Shown one piece after another: positions 1 through 5,413 of a stretch of 9,554 nt of DNA. This DNA comes from Thermaceae bacterium (GTDB taxonomy: Bacteria; Deinococcota; Deinococci; Deinococcales; Marinithermaceae). A program made the position numbers and the translations under genes. Numbering within the stretch: the first letter of the stretch is position 1; every line of letters begins with the position of its first letter. The notes beneath the pieces were generated by a model. It made no database searches. It was not told where the DNA came from and saw nothing but the letters and a program-made list of their open reading frames with translations. The stretch covers positions 1-9,554 of the forward strand of contig WFXV01000091.1 in assembly GCA_015490435.1 (NCBI GenBank). Reading direction: 5' to 3'.

Positions 1-59
1 CACGTCCTTCTTCGGCTCGGGTGCCGAGGCATCCACCGTGCGCCCTTACTACCTTGACC
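1..59 (-). rRNA. 23S ribosomal RNA, 5' end (partial)
   Basis: Read on the minus strand, this begins GGTCAAGGTAGTAAGGGC and continues through CACGGTGGATGCCTCGGCAC, which is the conserved 5' end of bacterial 23S rRNA. It closely matches what I remember of Thermus (GGTCAAG start, CCGAGCCGA..GAAGGACGTG). Only about 59 nt are inside the window; the rest and any 5S gene lie off the left edge. A promoter sits about 95 bp upstream and the next upstream gene is a divergent tRNA rather than 16S rRNA, so this 23S is transcribed separately from 16S, as is known for Thermus. The mature 5' end at 59 is set by homology and could be off by a few bases. Confidence 0.95.
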
Positions 60-147
60 GCTCACACAGGAGCAAAGCTCCCATTAGCTCCAAGACGCTC
101 GGCTGCTTGACCGCCTTTTCAAGGTCCCCCGCCACTCCCGTGGCGCA
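60..147 (-). other. 23S rRNA leader with two small hairpins and a weak boxA-like site
   Basis: This is the transcribed leader between the predicted start point (about 147) and the mature 23S 5' end. On the minus strand it has a perfect 6-bp hairpin CGCCAC-GGGA-GTGGCG (130-145) right after the start site, and a GGAGC-TTT-GCTCC hairpin (69-81). Overlapping the latter, TGCTCCTGTG (65-74) loosely resembles an rRNA antitermination boxA (TGCTCTTTAA), but the match is weak. The nonamer GCGGTCAAG occurs twice (53-61 and 106-114), the first copy spanning the mature 23S end; this may relate to processing, which is inference only. Confidence 0.4.
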
Positions 148-153
148 AAGTAG

Positions 154-182
154 AAGATACCAAACGCCCTCCCCTTCGTCAA
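154..182 (-). promoter_or_regulatory. 23S rRNA promoter (-35 TTGACG, -10 TATCTT)
   Basis: On the minus strand, TTGACG (177-182) is separated by exactly 17 bp from TATCTT (154-159), a near-consensus housekeeping sigma promoter. Transcription would begin near 147, about 88 nt before mature 23S. Its -35 lies only 2 bp from the -35 of the divergent tRNA-Pro promoter. Confidence 0.8.
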
Positions 183-184
183 GC

Positions 185-213
185 TTTACAAGCGGCCGCC
201 CCGGGCCTAAACT
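185..213 (+). promoter_or_regulatory. tRNA-Pro promoter (-35 TTTACA, -10 TAAACT)
   Basis: TTTACA (185-190), a 17-bp GC-rich spacer and TAAACT (208-213) fit a housekeeping sigma promoter firing plus-ward. The start would be near 220, about 5 nt before the tRNA 5' end, so very little leader has to be removed. Confidence 0.7.
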
Positions 214-224
214 AGAGGACGCTG

Positions 225-301
225 CGGGGAGTAGCGCAGCTTGGTAGCGCACCTCGTTCGGGACGAGGGGGTCGGAGGTTCGAATCCTCTCTCCCCGACC
301 A
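225..301 (+). tRNA. tRNA-Pro (anticodon CGG), CCA encoded
   Basis: This is a complete 77-nt cloverleaf. The acceptor stem is CGGGGAG (225-231) with CTCCCCG (291-297), followed by discriminator A and a genomically encoded CCA. The anticodon stem is CCTCG/CGAGG with loop TTCGGGA (257-263), giving anticodon CGG (259-261), which reads the proline codon CCG. The T arm has the GGTTCGAATCC motif, and the D arm has AGCGCAGCTTGGTAGCGC. The CGGGG start is typical of bacterial tRNA-Pro. It has its own promoter and terminator, so it appears to be a single-gene unit. Confidence 0.96.
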
Positions 302-302
302 G

Positions 303-332
303 AAAGGGCCCAAACGGGCCCTTTTGGCTTTT
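303..332 (+). terminator. Rho-independent terminator of tRNA-Pro
   Basis: A perfect 9-bp stem AAAGGGCCC (303-311) / GGGCCCTTT (316-324) with loop AAAC is followed by a T-rich run (322-332). It begins 2 nt after the tRNA CCA, and separates the tRNA from the rsmD operon. Confidence 0.9.
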
Positions 333-338
333 AGGGGT

Positions 339-344
339 TATCCT
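339..344 (+). promoter_or_regulatory. Candidate -10 element for leaderless rsmD mRNA
   Basis: TATCCT matches the TANNNT -10 pattern and lies exactly 7 nt before the rsmD ATG, directly behind the tRNA terminator. There is no Shine-Dalgarno sequence before that ATG. This fits a leaderless mRNA starting at or next to the A of the start codon, a mode known to be common in Deinococcus. I see no clear -35, so this is inference. Confidence 0.45.
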
Positions 345-351
345 GCACCTG

Positions 352-879
352 ATGAGCGGCGTGCGCATCCTCGGGGGTCGGGCCAAGGGCCGGCGGCTTC
401 TCGTGCCCGCCTCCGCGCGGCCCAGCCCGGTGCGGCTCAGGAAGGCCCTTTTCGACTACCTGCGGAGCCGTTATCCGGTGCCCGGCCGGTTCCTCGACCT
501 TTACGCCGGGAGCGGAGCGGTGGGGCTGGAGGCGGCGAGCGAGGGCTGGGAGGCGACACTCGTCGAAAAGGACTCCGAGGCGGTGCGCATGCTCAAGGCG
601 AACGTCCAGACCACCGGTCTGCCCGCGCGGGTGGTGCCCCGGTCGGTGGAGCGCTTCTTGGAGGAGGCGGCCGCCCGGGGCGAGCAATGGGACGTGGCCT
701 TCATGGCCCCGCCTTATCCCATCGACCTGATGGAAGCCTTTCAAAGGCTACTGGAGGCGGGGGTGGTCCGCCCCGGAGGCCTCGCGATCCTGCAGCATCC
801 GGCCGAGCTCCACCTGCCCTTCGGCGACCGGCGGGTCTATGGGAAGAACGCGTTTACCGCGGTGGAGATGGAGGCGTGA
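352..879 (+). CDS. rsmD: RsmD-type 16S rRNA guanine methyltransferase
   Basis: A 175-aa class I SAM-dependent methyltransferase of the RsmD family. The E. coli enzyme makes m2G966 of 16S rRNA in the 30S subunit. The N-terminus MSGVRILGGRAKGRRL and the SARPSPVRLRKALFDYL segment (about residues 21-37) are typical of the family. Motif I is FLDLYAGSGAVGLEAAS (about 47-63), followed by the acidic LVEKD strand end (70-74). The catalytic motif, normally D/N-PPY/F, reads APPY here (119-122, in VAFMAPPYP); I recall the same change in a Thermus homologue but could not check. The ATG at 352 was chosen by homology: an in-frame reading frame extends upstream into the tRNA gene, which cannot be coding. The gene overlaps coaD by one base (TGATG), implying translational coupling. 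Confidence 0.93.
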   Translation: MSGVRILGGRAKGRRLLVPASARPSPVRLRKALFDYLRSRYPVPGRFLDLYAGSGAVGLEAASEGWEATLVEKDSEAVRMLKANVQTTGLPARVVPRSVERFLEEAAARGEQWDVAFMAPPYPIDLMEAFQRLLEAGVVRPGGLAILQHPAELHLPFGDRRVYGKNAFTAVEMEA

Positions 880-1370
880 TGCACGTCGTATATCCCGGCA
901 GCTTTGACCCCTTTACCAACGGGCACCTTGACGTTGCCGAGCGCGCGAGCCGGCTCTTCGACCGGGTGACGGTGGCGGTGCTCGAAAACCCAGCGAAAAG
1001 AGACCGCTACCTCTTTTCCATCGAGGAGCGGCTCGCCATCATCCGGGCCTCGACCAAGCACCTCCCGAACGTCGAGGTCGAGGCGTTTCACGGCCTCTTG
1101 GCAGAATACATGCGCAAAAAGGGGCTTCGGGTGATCGTGAAGGGGCTTAGGGCCGTATCCGACTACGAGTACGAGCTGCAGATGGCGCACCTGAATCGCC
1201 AGCTCAACCCCGAGGTCGAAACCCTCTTCATCCTGGCGGCGACCCGCTGGGCCTTCGTGTCCTCGACGATGGTCAAGGAGATCGCGCGCTACGGCGGCGA
1301 CGTCGGTCGCTTCGTGCCCCCGCCGGCGGCCCGGGCGCTGAAGGCCAAGTTCCAGGGGGAGGAGCGCTGA
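879..1370 (+). CDS. coaD: Phosphopantetheine adenylyltransferase
   Basis: A 163-aa enzyme of coenzyme A synthesis. It transfers AMP from ATP to 4'-phosphopantetheine to make dephospho-CoA in the cytoplasm. It belongs to the nucleotidyltransferase superfamily with the T/HxGH signature. Visible motifs are YPGSFDPFTNGH (5-16, with T-N-G-H for ATP binding), the KGLRAVSDYEYELQMA block (88-103) and VSSTMVKEIA (127-136, matching the family SSTxVRE/KE motif). Length equals the usual family length of about 160 aa. Start and stop each share one base with the neighbouring genes (TGATG at both ends). The rsmD-coaD pairing is widely conserved in bacteria, so there is little doubt about identity. Confidence 0.97.
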   Translation: MHVVYPGSFDPFTNGHLDVAERASRLFDRVTVAVLENPAKRDRYLFSIEERLAIIRASTKHLPNVEVEAFHGLLAEYMRKKGLRVIVKGLRAVSDYEYELQMAHLNRQLNPEVETLFILAATRWAFVSSTMVKEIARYGGDVGRFVPPPAARALKAKFQGEER

Positions 1371-2284
1371 TGGGCCGGCTCATCCGGGGGCTCGCCGGCG
1401 ACGGATCCTTCCGCATTCTCGCCGCCGAGACCACCGACGTGGTCGAGGAGGCCCGGCAACGGCACGGCCTCTCCCCCACCGCCACCGCCGCGCTCGGGCG
1501 GGCGCTTACCGGCGCCGCGCTGCTCGCGTTCCTCCTTTCGAAGACGCCGCGCGAGCGGGTGACCCTCAAGATCGAGGGGGAGGGGCCGCTCGGCCACCTG
1601 GTGGCGGAAGCCGGGGTGGACGGGAAGGTGCGGGGCTACGTGGGGCGCCCGGAGGCCGACGTGCCCCTCTCCGAGAAAGGGAAGCTCGACGTGGGCCGGC
1701 TGATCGGCCCCGGTGAGCTCCGGGTCATGCGCACGCTGCCGAACGGGGAAATCTACGACTCCAGCGTCCCGCTCGTTTCCGGAGAGATCGCCGAGGACCT
1801 CGCCCACTACCTCCTGAAGTCGGAGCAGATCCCCTCGGCGGTGTTGCTCGGCGTCCGGGTGAGCCCCGAGGGGCCGGTGGAGGCGGCGGGGGGCATGGTC
1901 GTCCAGGTGCTGCCCGGCGCCTCGGAGGAGGCGATCCAAAAGCTCGAGGCCAACCTCAAGGAAATTCCCGGGTTTTCCAGCCTGCTCAAGGAAAAGGGGC
2001 TCGAGGACGCGGTGGAGAAAGTGCTCGAGGACCTTGGCTTCGAGGCCACGAGCCTCAAGGAGCTCGGGCTCGAAGGGGGGATTCCCGTTCGGTTCGCCTG
2101 CCGCTGCGACCGGGAGAAGGCCCGGGACTCCCTGCGGTTTTTCGGGCCGGAGGAGCTCGAGGAGATGGCCAAAGAGGGCGGGGCCGAGGTGGTCTGCCGC
2201 TGGTGCGGCGAGGTTTACAAGTTCAGCCCTGAAGAGGTCCGCGCGCTCATAGCGGACGGCGCTCACGAAGCCCGAGAAGGCTGA
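1370..2284 (+). CDS. hslO: Hsp33 redox-regulated holdase chaperone
   Basis: A 304-aa cytoplasmic chaperone of the Hsp33 family. In the reduced state four cysteines bind zinc and the protein is inactive; oxidation forms disulfides and switches on holdase activity against unfolding clients. The N-terminal core domain includes HGLSPTATAALGRALTGAALLA (about 32-53), SGEIAEDLAHYLLKSEQIPSAV (138-159) and GGMVVQVLPGA (174-184), all typical. The redox switch is complete: C244-R-C246, then 29 residues, then C276-R-W-C279. The ATG overlaps the coaD stop by one base. The last 38 nt overlap the 3' end of the convergent membrane-protein gene, and no terminator is visible at that junction. Confidence 0.97.
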   Translation: MGRLIRGLAGDGSFRILAAETTDVVEEARQRHGLSPTATAALGRALTGAALLAFLLSKTPRERVTLKIEGEGPLGHLVAEAGVDGKVRGYVGRPEADVPLSEKGKLDVGRLIGPGELRVMRTLPNGEIYDSSVPLVSGEIAEDLAHYLLKSEQIPSAVLLGVRVSPEGPVEAAGGMVVQVLPGASEEAIQKLEANLKEIPGFSSLLKEKGLEDAVEKVLEDLGFEATSLKELGLEGGIPVRFACRCDREKARDSLRFFGPEELEEMAKEGGAEVVCRWCGEVYKFSPEEVRALIADGAHEAREG

Positions 2285-3308
2285 CGGTGGCGGTGATCAA
2301 AAAGTAGAGCACGATGGCGAGGGCGTTCCAAAGCCCCGCCTGGACACGCAAGGAGAACGCGCCCGCGAAGTCAGCGTAGATCCGCGCGACGAGCGAGCCG
2401 TGCAAAAGCCAAAGCGGCAGGTAGGCGAGCGGGTGGAAGCGGATCGGAAGCCGAAGCACTGCGGGGAAGATCACCGGAGCGTGACCGAAGACCATGGCGA
2501 AGACGAAACCCAGGTAGACCGAGTGCAAGATCGCGTCGTAGACGGGGCCCGCAGGAGGCAGGCCGTAGCCGAGCAAGAAGAGCCCGCCCGCGAGCAACCA
2601 GACGTAGCCGGTAAGCAGGGAAACGCCCATGAACTTGTGGACTCCCTCGCGCTTTAAGTTCACCCAAGCAATGTCGTAGCGCAAAAGCCAAAGGGCGAGG
2701 GCGAAAAACCCAAGGCCCGCGACCCGGGCGAGGAGCTCCGGGTAAAGGGGGTAGAGCAAAAGGCCGAGCAGGGTAATCCCCTCGGCCAAGGCGAACTGCC
2801 AGGAGGCTCGGGCGGGCTTTGGGACGAAGCGGGAGAGCTCGAGGCGTTCGCCGGCCACGATCAGCACCAAGTACCCCGCCCACAAAAGCGCCGCCCAAGG
2901 GGGGTTCCCAAAGACAGACCAGGCGACGTTGCCGAAGAAGAGGAGCACCGCCCCCACGCCCATCGCCTGGGTGAAATCCGCCGGCTGCAATCGGTAAATG
3001 TAGGCGGCGACGGCGACGTACAAAAGCGCGCCCGCAAGGAGCACGGGGTGGCCGAAGGACTGGCCCAGAGCGAGGAGAAACCCGCCCAGCACCATGAGCA
3101 CGGGGGGCACGAACGTCCAGGCCTCATTGAGGCCCACCGCCCGTTCCAGCGCGATCAGCGCACCGAAAAACGCGGAGACCATGAGCGGCCCGTGGAAGCC
3201 CGCAAGGCCGGGCGGCCAAAGGGCGAGGCCCAGGCGCTCGAGCCCCGCGCTTAGCGAAAGCAAAAGAAGGAGTACCGAAGAAACGAGAAGGAAGACCCGG
3301 ATCGCCAT
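2247..3308 (-). CDS. Polytopic membrane protein with many conserved-looking histidines (function unknown)
   Basis: A 353-aa, very hydrophobic protein with about 12 predicted membrane segments. Histidines fall at or near helix ends: FHGPLM (H39), GQSFGHP, EGVHKFMG, ILHSVYLGFVFAMVFGHAP, RFHP and LLHGSL. Spaced histidines and about 12 helices recall the haem/copper membrane protein NnrS and distant haem-copper oxidase subunit I relatives, but I cannot assign it to a named family. I chose the ATG at 3306-3308 because GGGGTGG lies just upstream and the signal-anchor-like helix starts there; the open frame extends further upstream only by antisense to the preceding gene. It starts 7 bp after the Wzz gene and probably shares its transcript. 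Its GC is high (46 of 60 in 3181-3240), unlike the gene before it. Confidence 0.75.
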   Translation of the reverse strand: MAIRVFLLVSSVLLLLLSLSAGLERLGLALWPPGLAGFHGPLMVSAFFGALIALERAVGLNEAWTFVPPVLMVLGGFLLALGQSFGHPVLLAGALLYVAVAAYIYRLQPADFTQAMGVGAVLLFFGNVAWSVFGNPPWAALLWAGYLVLIVAGERLELSRFVPKPARASWQFALAEGITLLGLLLYPLYPELLARVAGLGFFALALWLLRYDIAWVNLKREGVHKFMGVSLLTGYVWLLAGGLFLLGYGLPPAGPVYDAILHSVYLGFVFAMVFGHAPVIFPAVLRLPIRFHPLAYLPLWLLHGSLVARIYADFAGAFSLRVQAGLWNALAIVLYFLITATVSLLGLRERRPL

Positions 3309-3315
3309 ACCACCC

Positions 3316-4281
3316 CTAGCCTGACACGGTCGGAGGGCTTTCGGCGACCTCGCCCTCCTTGGGCGGCTCCAACGCGGCCTGCAAGAAGGCCCAGAAAACC
3401 GCGAGGAAGAAGCCGAGGAAGAAGGCAATTACGGTATTCAAAAGCGGCTTAGGAGCCACGGGTTCAAGAGGGACACCTGGAGACGCAACAAGCTTTAACG
3501 GCAACCTGGACTCAGCTAAACGCTTCAAGAGGCCTTGATCCCCAAGCCAAGCTTCCAACTGGTGTAAACGGCTACTTTTAGCTGCGACGTCCGCTTTCAG
3601 CCTTGCGAGCTCTAAACGAAGGTAGGCGAGGGCTGGGTCCGAACTTTCGGCAACCATTGGATCTACGCCTGCCGCTTTGAGAGTAACACCCACATCTGTT
3701 GAAACACGCACTTTTCCTAGCGACTTTAACCCCTGCTCCACAAGGCTTAATTGCTGTTGAAGGGATGCCAAAGTAGTACGAAGCTCTTCAGTCTCTGAAA
3801 CCAACTGAGTGCGTATTAATCGGACTGATTCTTCTACAAAATCCTCCATTGCAACATTAGCAAGAATCTCAGCCCGCTCCTTAGCCTTTTGAGGTGTGGG
3901 CCCCCTGGCTTCCAGCTTCAAAAAACCTTTCCTCTCATCAAAGAACACCCGTGCCCAGTCAGGAACACGCCTTTCCCCTAGTCGCCGTGCAAAGTCTTCT
4001 GTGTTCATGCGTGCTTTAAAACCTTCAATGATAGCAGTTGGCTTAATGCCAATAGATATTAAAACGCCCGTGATTGATGTTGATTGTGTCCCATAAACGT
4101 CTCGCCCCCTTAAATCCGATTGGTTCTCAATTAAGGAGAAAACAGCATATGACTTGTACGTAGGAGACAACAAGTGGCTTATTACCAAAGCGAGCAAAGC
4201 GAAAACCAAGGCAACCAAACCGATAAATGCGGCTCTCTTTCGAACAATCAAGTACGCCGTTCTCAGCGGATAAGCATCCAT
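3316..4281 (-). CDS. Wzz/chain-length-determinant (polysaccharide co-polymerase) family protein
   Basis: A 321-aa inner-membrane protein with the classical polysaccharide co-polymerase layout. There is a short cytoplasmic N-terminus, a first membrane helix (about 18-38), a long periplasmic segment with predicted coiled coil (about 150-205, LRTTLASLQQQLSLVEQGLK), and a Pro-rich run APKPLLNT leading into the second helix (about 282-300) with a short charged tail. Such proteins set the chain length of exported polysaccharide. No tyrosine-kinase domain is fused, and no glycosyltransferase, Wzx or Wzy gene is in the window. Start: ATG at 4279-4281; an in-frame stop lies shortly upstream; only a weak AAGG precedes it. 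Composition is odd: about 43-50% GC in three 60-nt windows counted across most of the gene, switching to high GC in the last 40 codons. Confidence 0.8.
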   Translation of the reverse strand: MDAYPLRTAYLIVRKRAAFIGLVALVFALLALVISHLLSPTYKSYAVFSLIENQSDLRGRDVYGTQSTSITGVLISIGIKPTAIIEGFKARMNTEDFARRLGERRVPDWARVFFDERKGFLKLEARGPTPQKAKERAEILANVAMEDFVEESVRLIRTQLVSETEELRTTLASLQQQLSLVEQGLKSLGKVRVSTDVGVTLKAAGVDPMVAESSDPALAYLRLELARLKADVAAKSSRLHQLEAWLGDQGLLKRLAESRLPLKLVASPGVPLEPVAPKPLLNTVIAFFLGFFLAVFWAFLQAALEPPKEGEVAESPPTVSG

Positions 4282-4306
4282 AAGCCAATGGTTACCTTAA
4301 CACTAC

Positions 4307-4819
4307 CTACGGCTTCCAGCCGAGGGGATCGACCTTGAAGGGGCCATCGGGGTTCAAGTAAAAGCGGACGAATTTGGAGACGGCGATCGTGGCGGGGTAA
4401 GGCTTGGCGCGCTTTTGGGCATCCTCAAGCGTCCATGTGAAGGCGTTATGGAAATCGACGAGGATCAGGTCGAGCTTCCAATACTCGTAGCCGGCGGGAA
4501 GGGCGGGGCGCGTGTAGCAGCGGGGCCGGAAGCGGGCGCAACTGGGCTCGAAGGTGAGGTGTTTCTCCTTGACGACCAGTTCGTAAGGGCCGAAGCGCAC
4601 GGGAAGCCCGAGGCGAAGGGTCCGCACCCAGTCGGCCACTAGAACGCCCCAATAGCGGCGGGCCTCCTTGGTGCGAGGAGCGATCACGTAGCGCCAAGCG
4701 CCGGGAGTCGAGGTTGACCGGGAAGTGGTCTGGGTGATGCGGAAGAAGTCGTGTGTAACGACTGGCTGAGAAAAGCTTAGAAAAGTTAGCGCCACTAGTA
4801 GTACAACAATTCGTGCCAC
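4307..4819 (-). CDS. Secreted protein of unknown function
   Basis: A 170-aa protein with a short signal peptide (GTG-ARIVVLLVALTFLSFS, about 1-18) and no further membrane segment, so probably periplasmic or surface. Two cysteines (C94, C101) could form a disulfide. The mature part is rich in Trp, Tyr, Phe, Arg and Lys, for example ARRYWGVLVADWVRTLRLG (about 53-71). I recognise no family. The GTG start at 4817-4819 is the only one compatible with the signal peptide; an in-frame stop lies two codons upstream and there is no good ribosome binding site. Translation may be coupled to the preceding gene, which ends 23 bp upstream. The signal-peptide coding part is AT-richer than the mature part (38 of 60 and 45 of 60 GC in two counted windows). 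Confidence 0.65.
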   Translation of the reverse strand: MARIVVLLVALTFLSFSQPVVTHDFFRITQTTSRSTSTPGAWRYVIAPRTKEARRYWGVLVADWVRTLRLGLPVRFGPYELVVKEKHLTFEPSCARFRPRCYTRPALPAGYEYWKLDLILVDFHNAFTWTLEDAQKRAKPYPATIAVSKFVRFYLNPDGPFKVDPLGWKP

Positions 4820-4842
4820 TCTTCAACAATAATGCATAGCTC

Positions 4843-5304
4843 TCAAGGAAGCCGTGTCACATTGAGCGTGATCACGCCAGAGTAAACCCCTTGAAGCTCC
4901 TCAGGCCTAGCTTTCACAATCAGCGGATAACGCTTGCGAAAGACACCCCGCCCTTTCATAAGGGGTTTGGGCAAAGCAGATAGACACTGCTCTCCCATAC
5001 AAAGACTCTCAGGAGGAAGGACAAGAGGCCCCTCAAATTCTGAGGCCTGCGCCCATAGTATCCAGGAGACATTAGCAACCACCCAGACCTCGATCGAGTC
5101 GGGTACAACTTTTCCTGCATCAATTTGCACTGGCAATTGCACAGAAAGTTCATTGACCTGAATACGATTTACATAGAGAATCAAAATCTCAGGTAACCGC
5201 ACCGCAAAGGTGGCACTCGCCGATAAGCCAATTTGCAGAAACGAGAAAAGCAGAAGGAATACGAACAAATGACAAGCACGCAAACCAACTTTCGCGAAAA
5301 ACAC
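4843..5304 (-). CDS. Small secreted beta-rich protein, possible pilus-subunit-like
   Basis: A 153-aa protein, first gene of the four-gene minus operon. The signal peptide covers about residues 1-30 (CHLFVFLLLFSFLQIGLSASA); the mature part is predicted beta-rich with a cysteine pair (C102, C107). The C-terminal GVYSGVITLNVTRLP resembles the last strand of spore-coat-U/DUF4402-type fimbrial subunits, which typically end like G-x-Y-x-G-x-V-T-V-x-V; this is a weak similarity by eye. VVANVSWILWAQAS (about 75-88) also loosely echoes VVITNAANFRVSAQV in the divergent plus-strand subunit. I chose the GTG start at 5302-5304 because a strong AGGAGGTGG lies 5 nt upstream (5310-5318); the longer open frame upstream runs into the structured intergenic region. 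GC is low (28 of 60 in 5161-5220). Confidence 0.65.
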   Translation of the reverse strand: MFFAKVGLRACHLFVFLLLFSFLQIGLSASATFAVRLPEILILYVNRIQVNELSVQLPVQIDAGKVVPDSIEVWVVANVSWILWAQASEFEGPLVLPPESLCMGEQCLSALPKPLMKGRGVFRKRYPLIVKARPEELQGVYSGVITLNVTRLP

Positions 5305-5309
5305 CCCAA

Positions 5310-5318
5310 CCACCTCCT
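5310..5318 (-). promoter_or_regulatory. Strong Shine-Dalgarno for the minus-strand operon
   Basis: On the minus strand, AGGAGGTGG is a near-perfect complement of the 16S 3' end, 5 nt before the GTG at 5304 (8 nt from the AGGAGG core). It decides the start of the 153-aa protein. No convincing promoter for this operon could be placed in the 100 bp upstream. Confidence 0.75.
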
Positions 5319-5326
5319 CGTGGCGG

Positions 5327-5413
5327 GGTGCAACCGGTGGGCCGCGTAGGTGCTCAAAAATGGAACACGACCCCAAGACGCCTTTGAGCCCTATGCGTTC
5401 GGCCGGTTGCACC
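5327..5413 (+). repeat. Long inverted repeat / hairpin competing with the downstream RNA domain
   Basis: Three stacked helices form one long stem: GGTGCAACCGG (5327-5337) with CCGGTTGCACC (5403-5413), 11 bp perfect; CGCGTAGG (5343-5350) with CCTATGCG (5390-5397), 8 bp including one G-U if read as plus RNA; and GCTCAAA (5352-5358) with TTTGAGC (5383-5389), 7 bp perfect. The terminal loop is 24 nt. The 3' arm 5403-5413 is the same sequence that forms the closing stem of the 5401-5708 domain, so the two structures exclude each other. On the minus strand the same hairpin lies just before the ribosome binding site of the minus operon. Confidence 0.6.

Noticed and set aside
1289..2266. 325-codon minus-strand open frame opposite hslO
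   Set aside because: Hsp33 with a complete four-cysteine zinc site is certain on the plus strand.
5392..5397. TATGCG as a -10 box for a plus-strand RNA starting near 5404
   Set aside because: The position would suit the 5' end of the structured domain, but the hexamer is poor and there is no -35; not strong enough to call.
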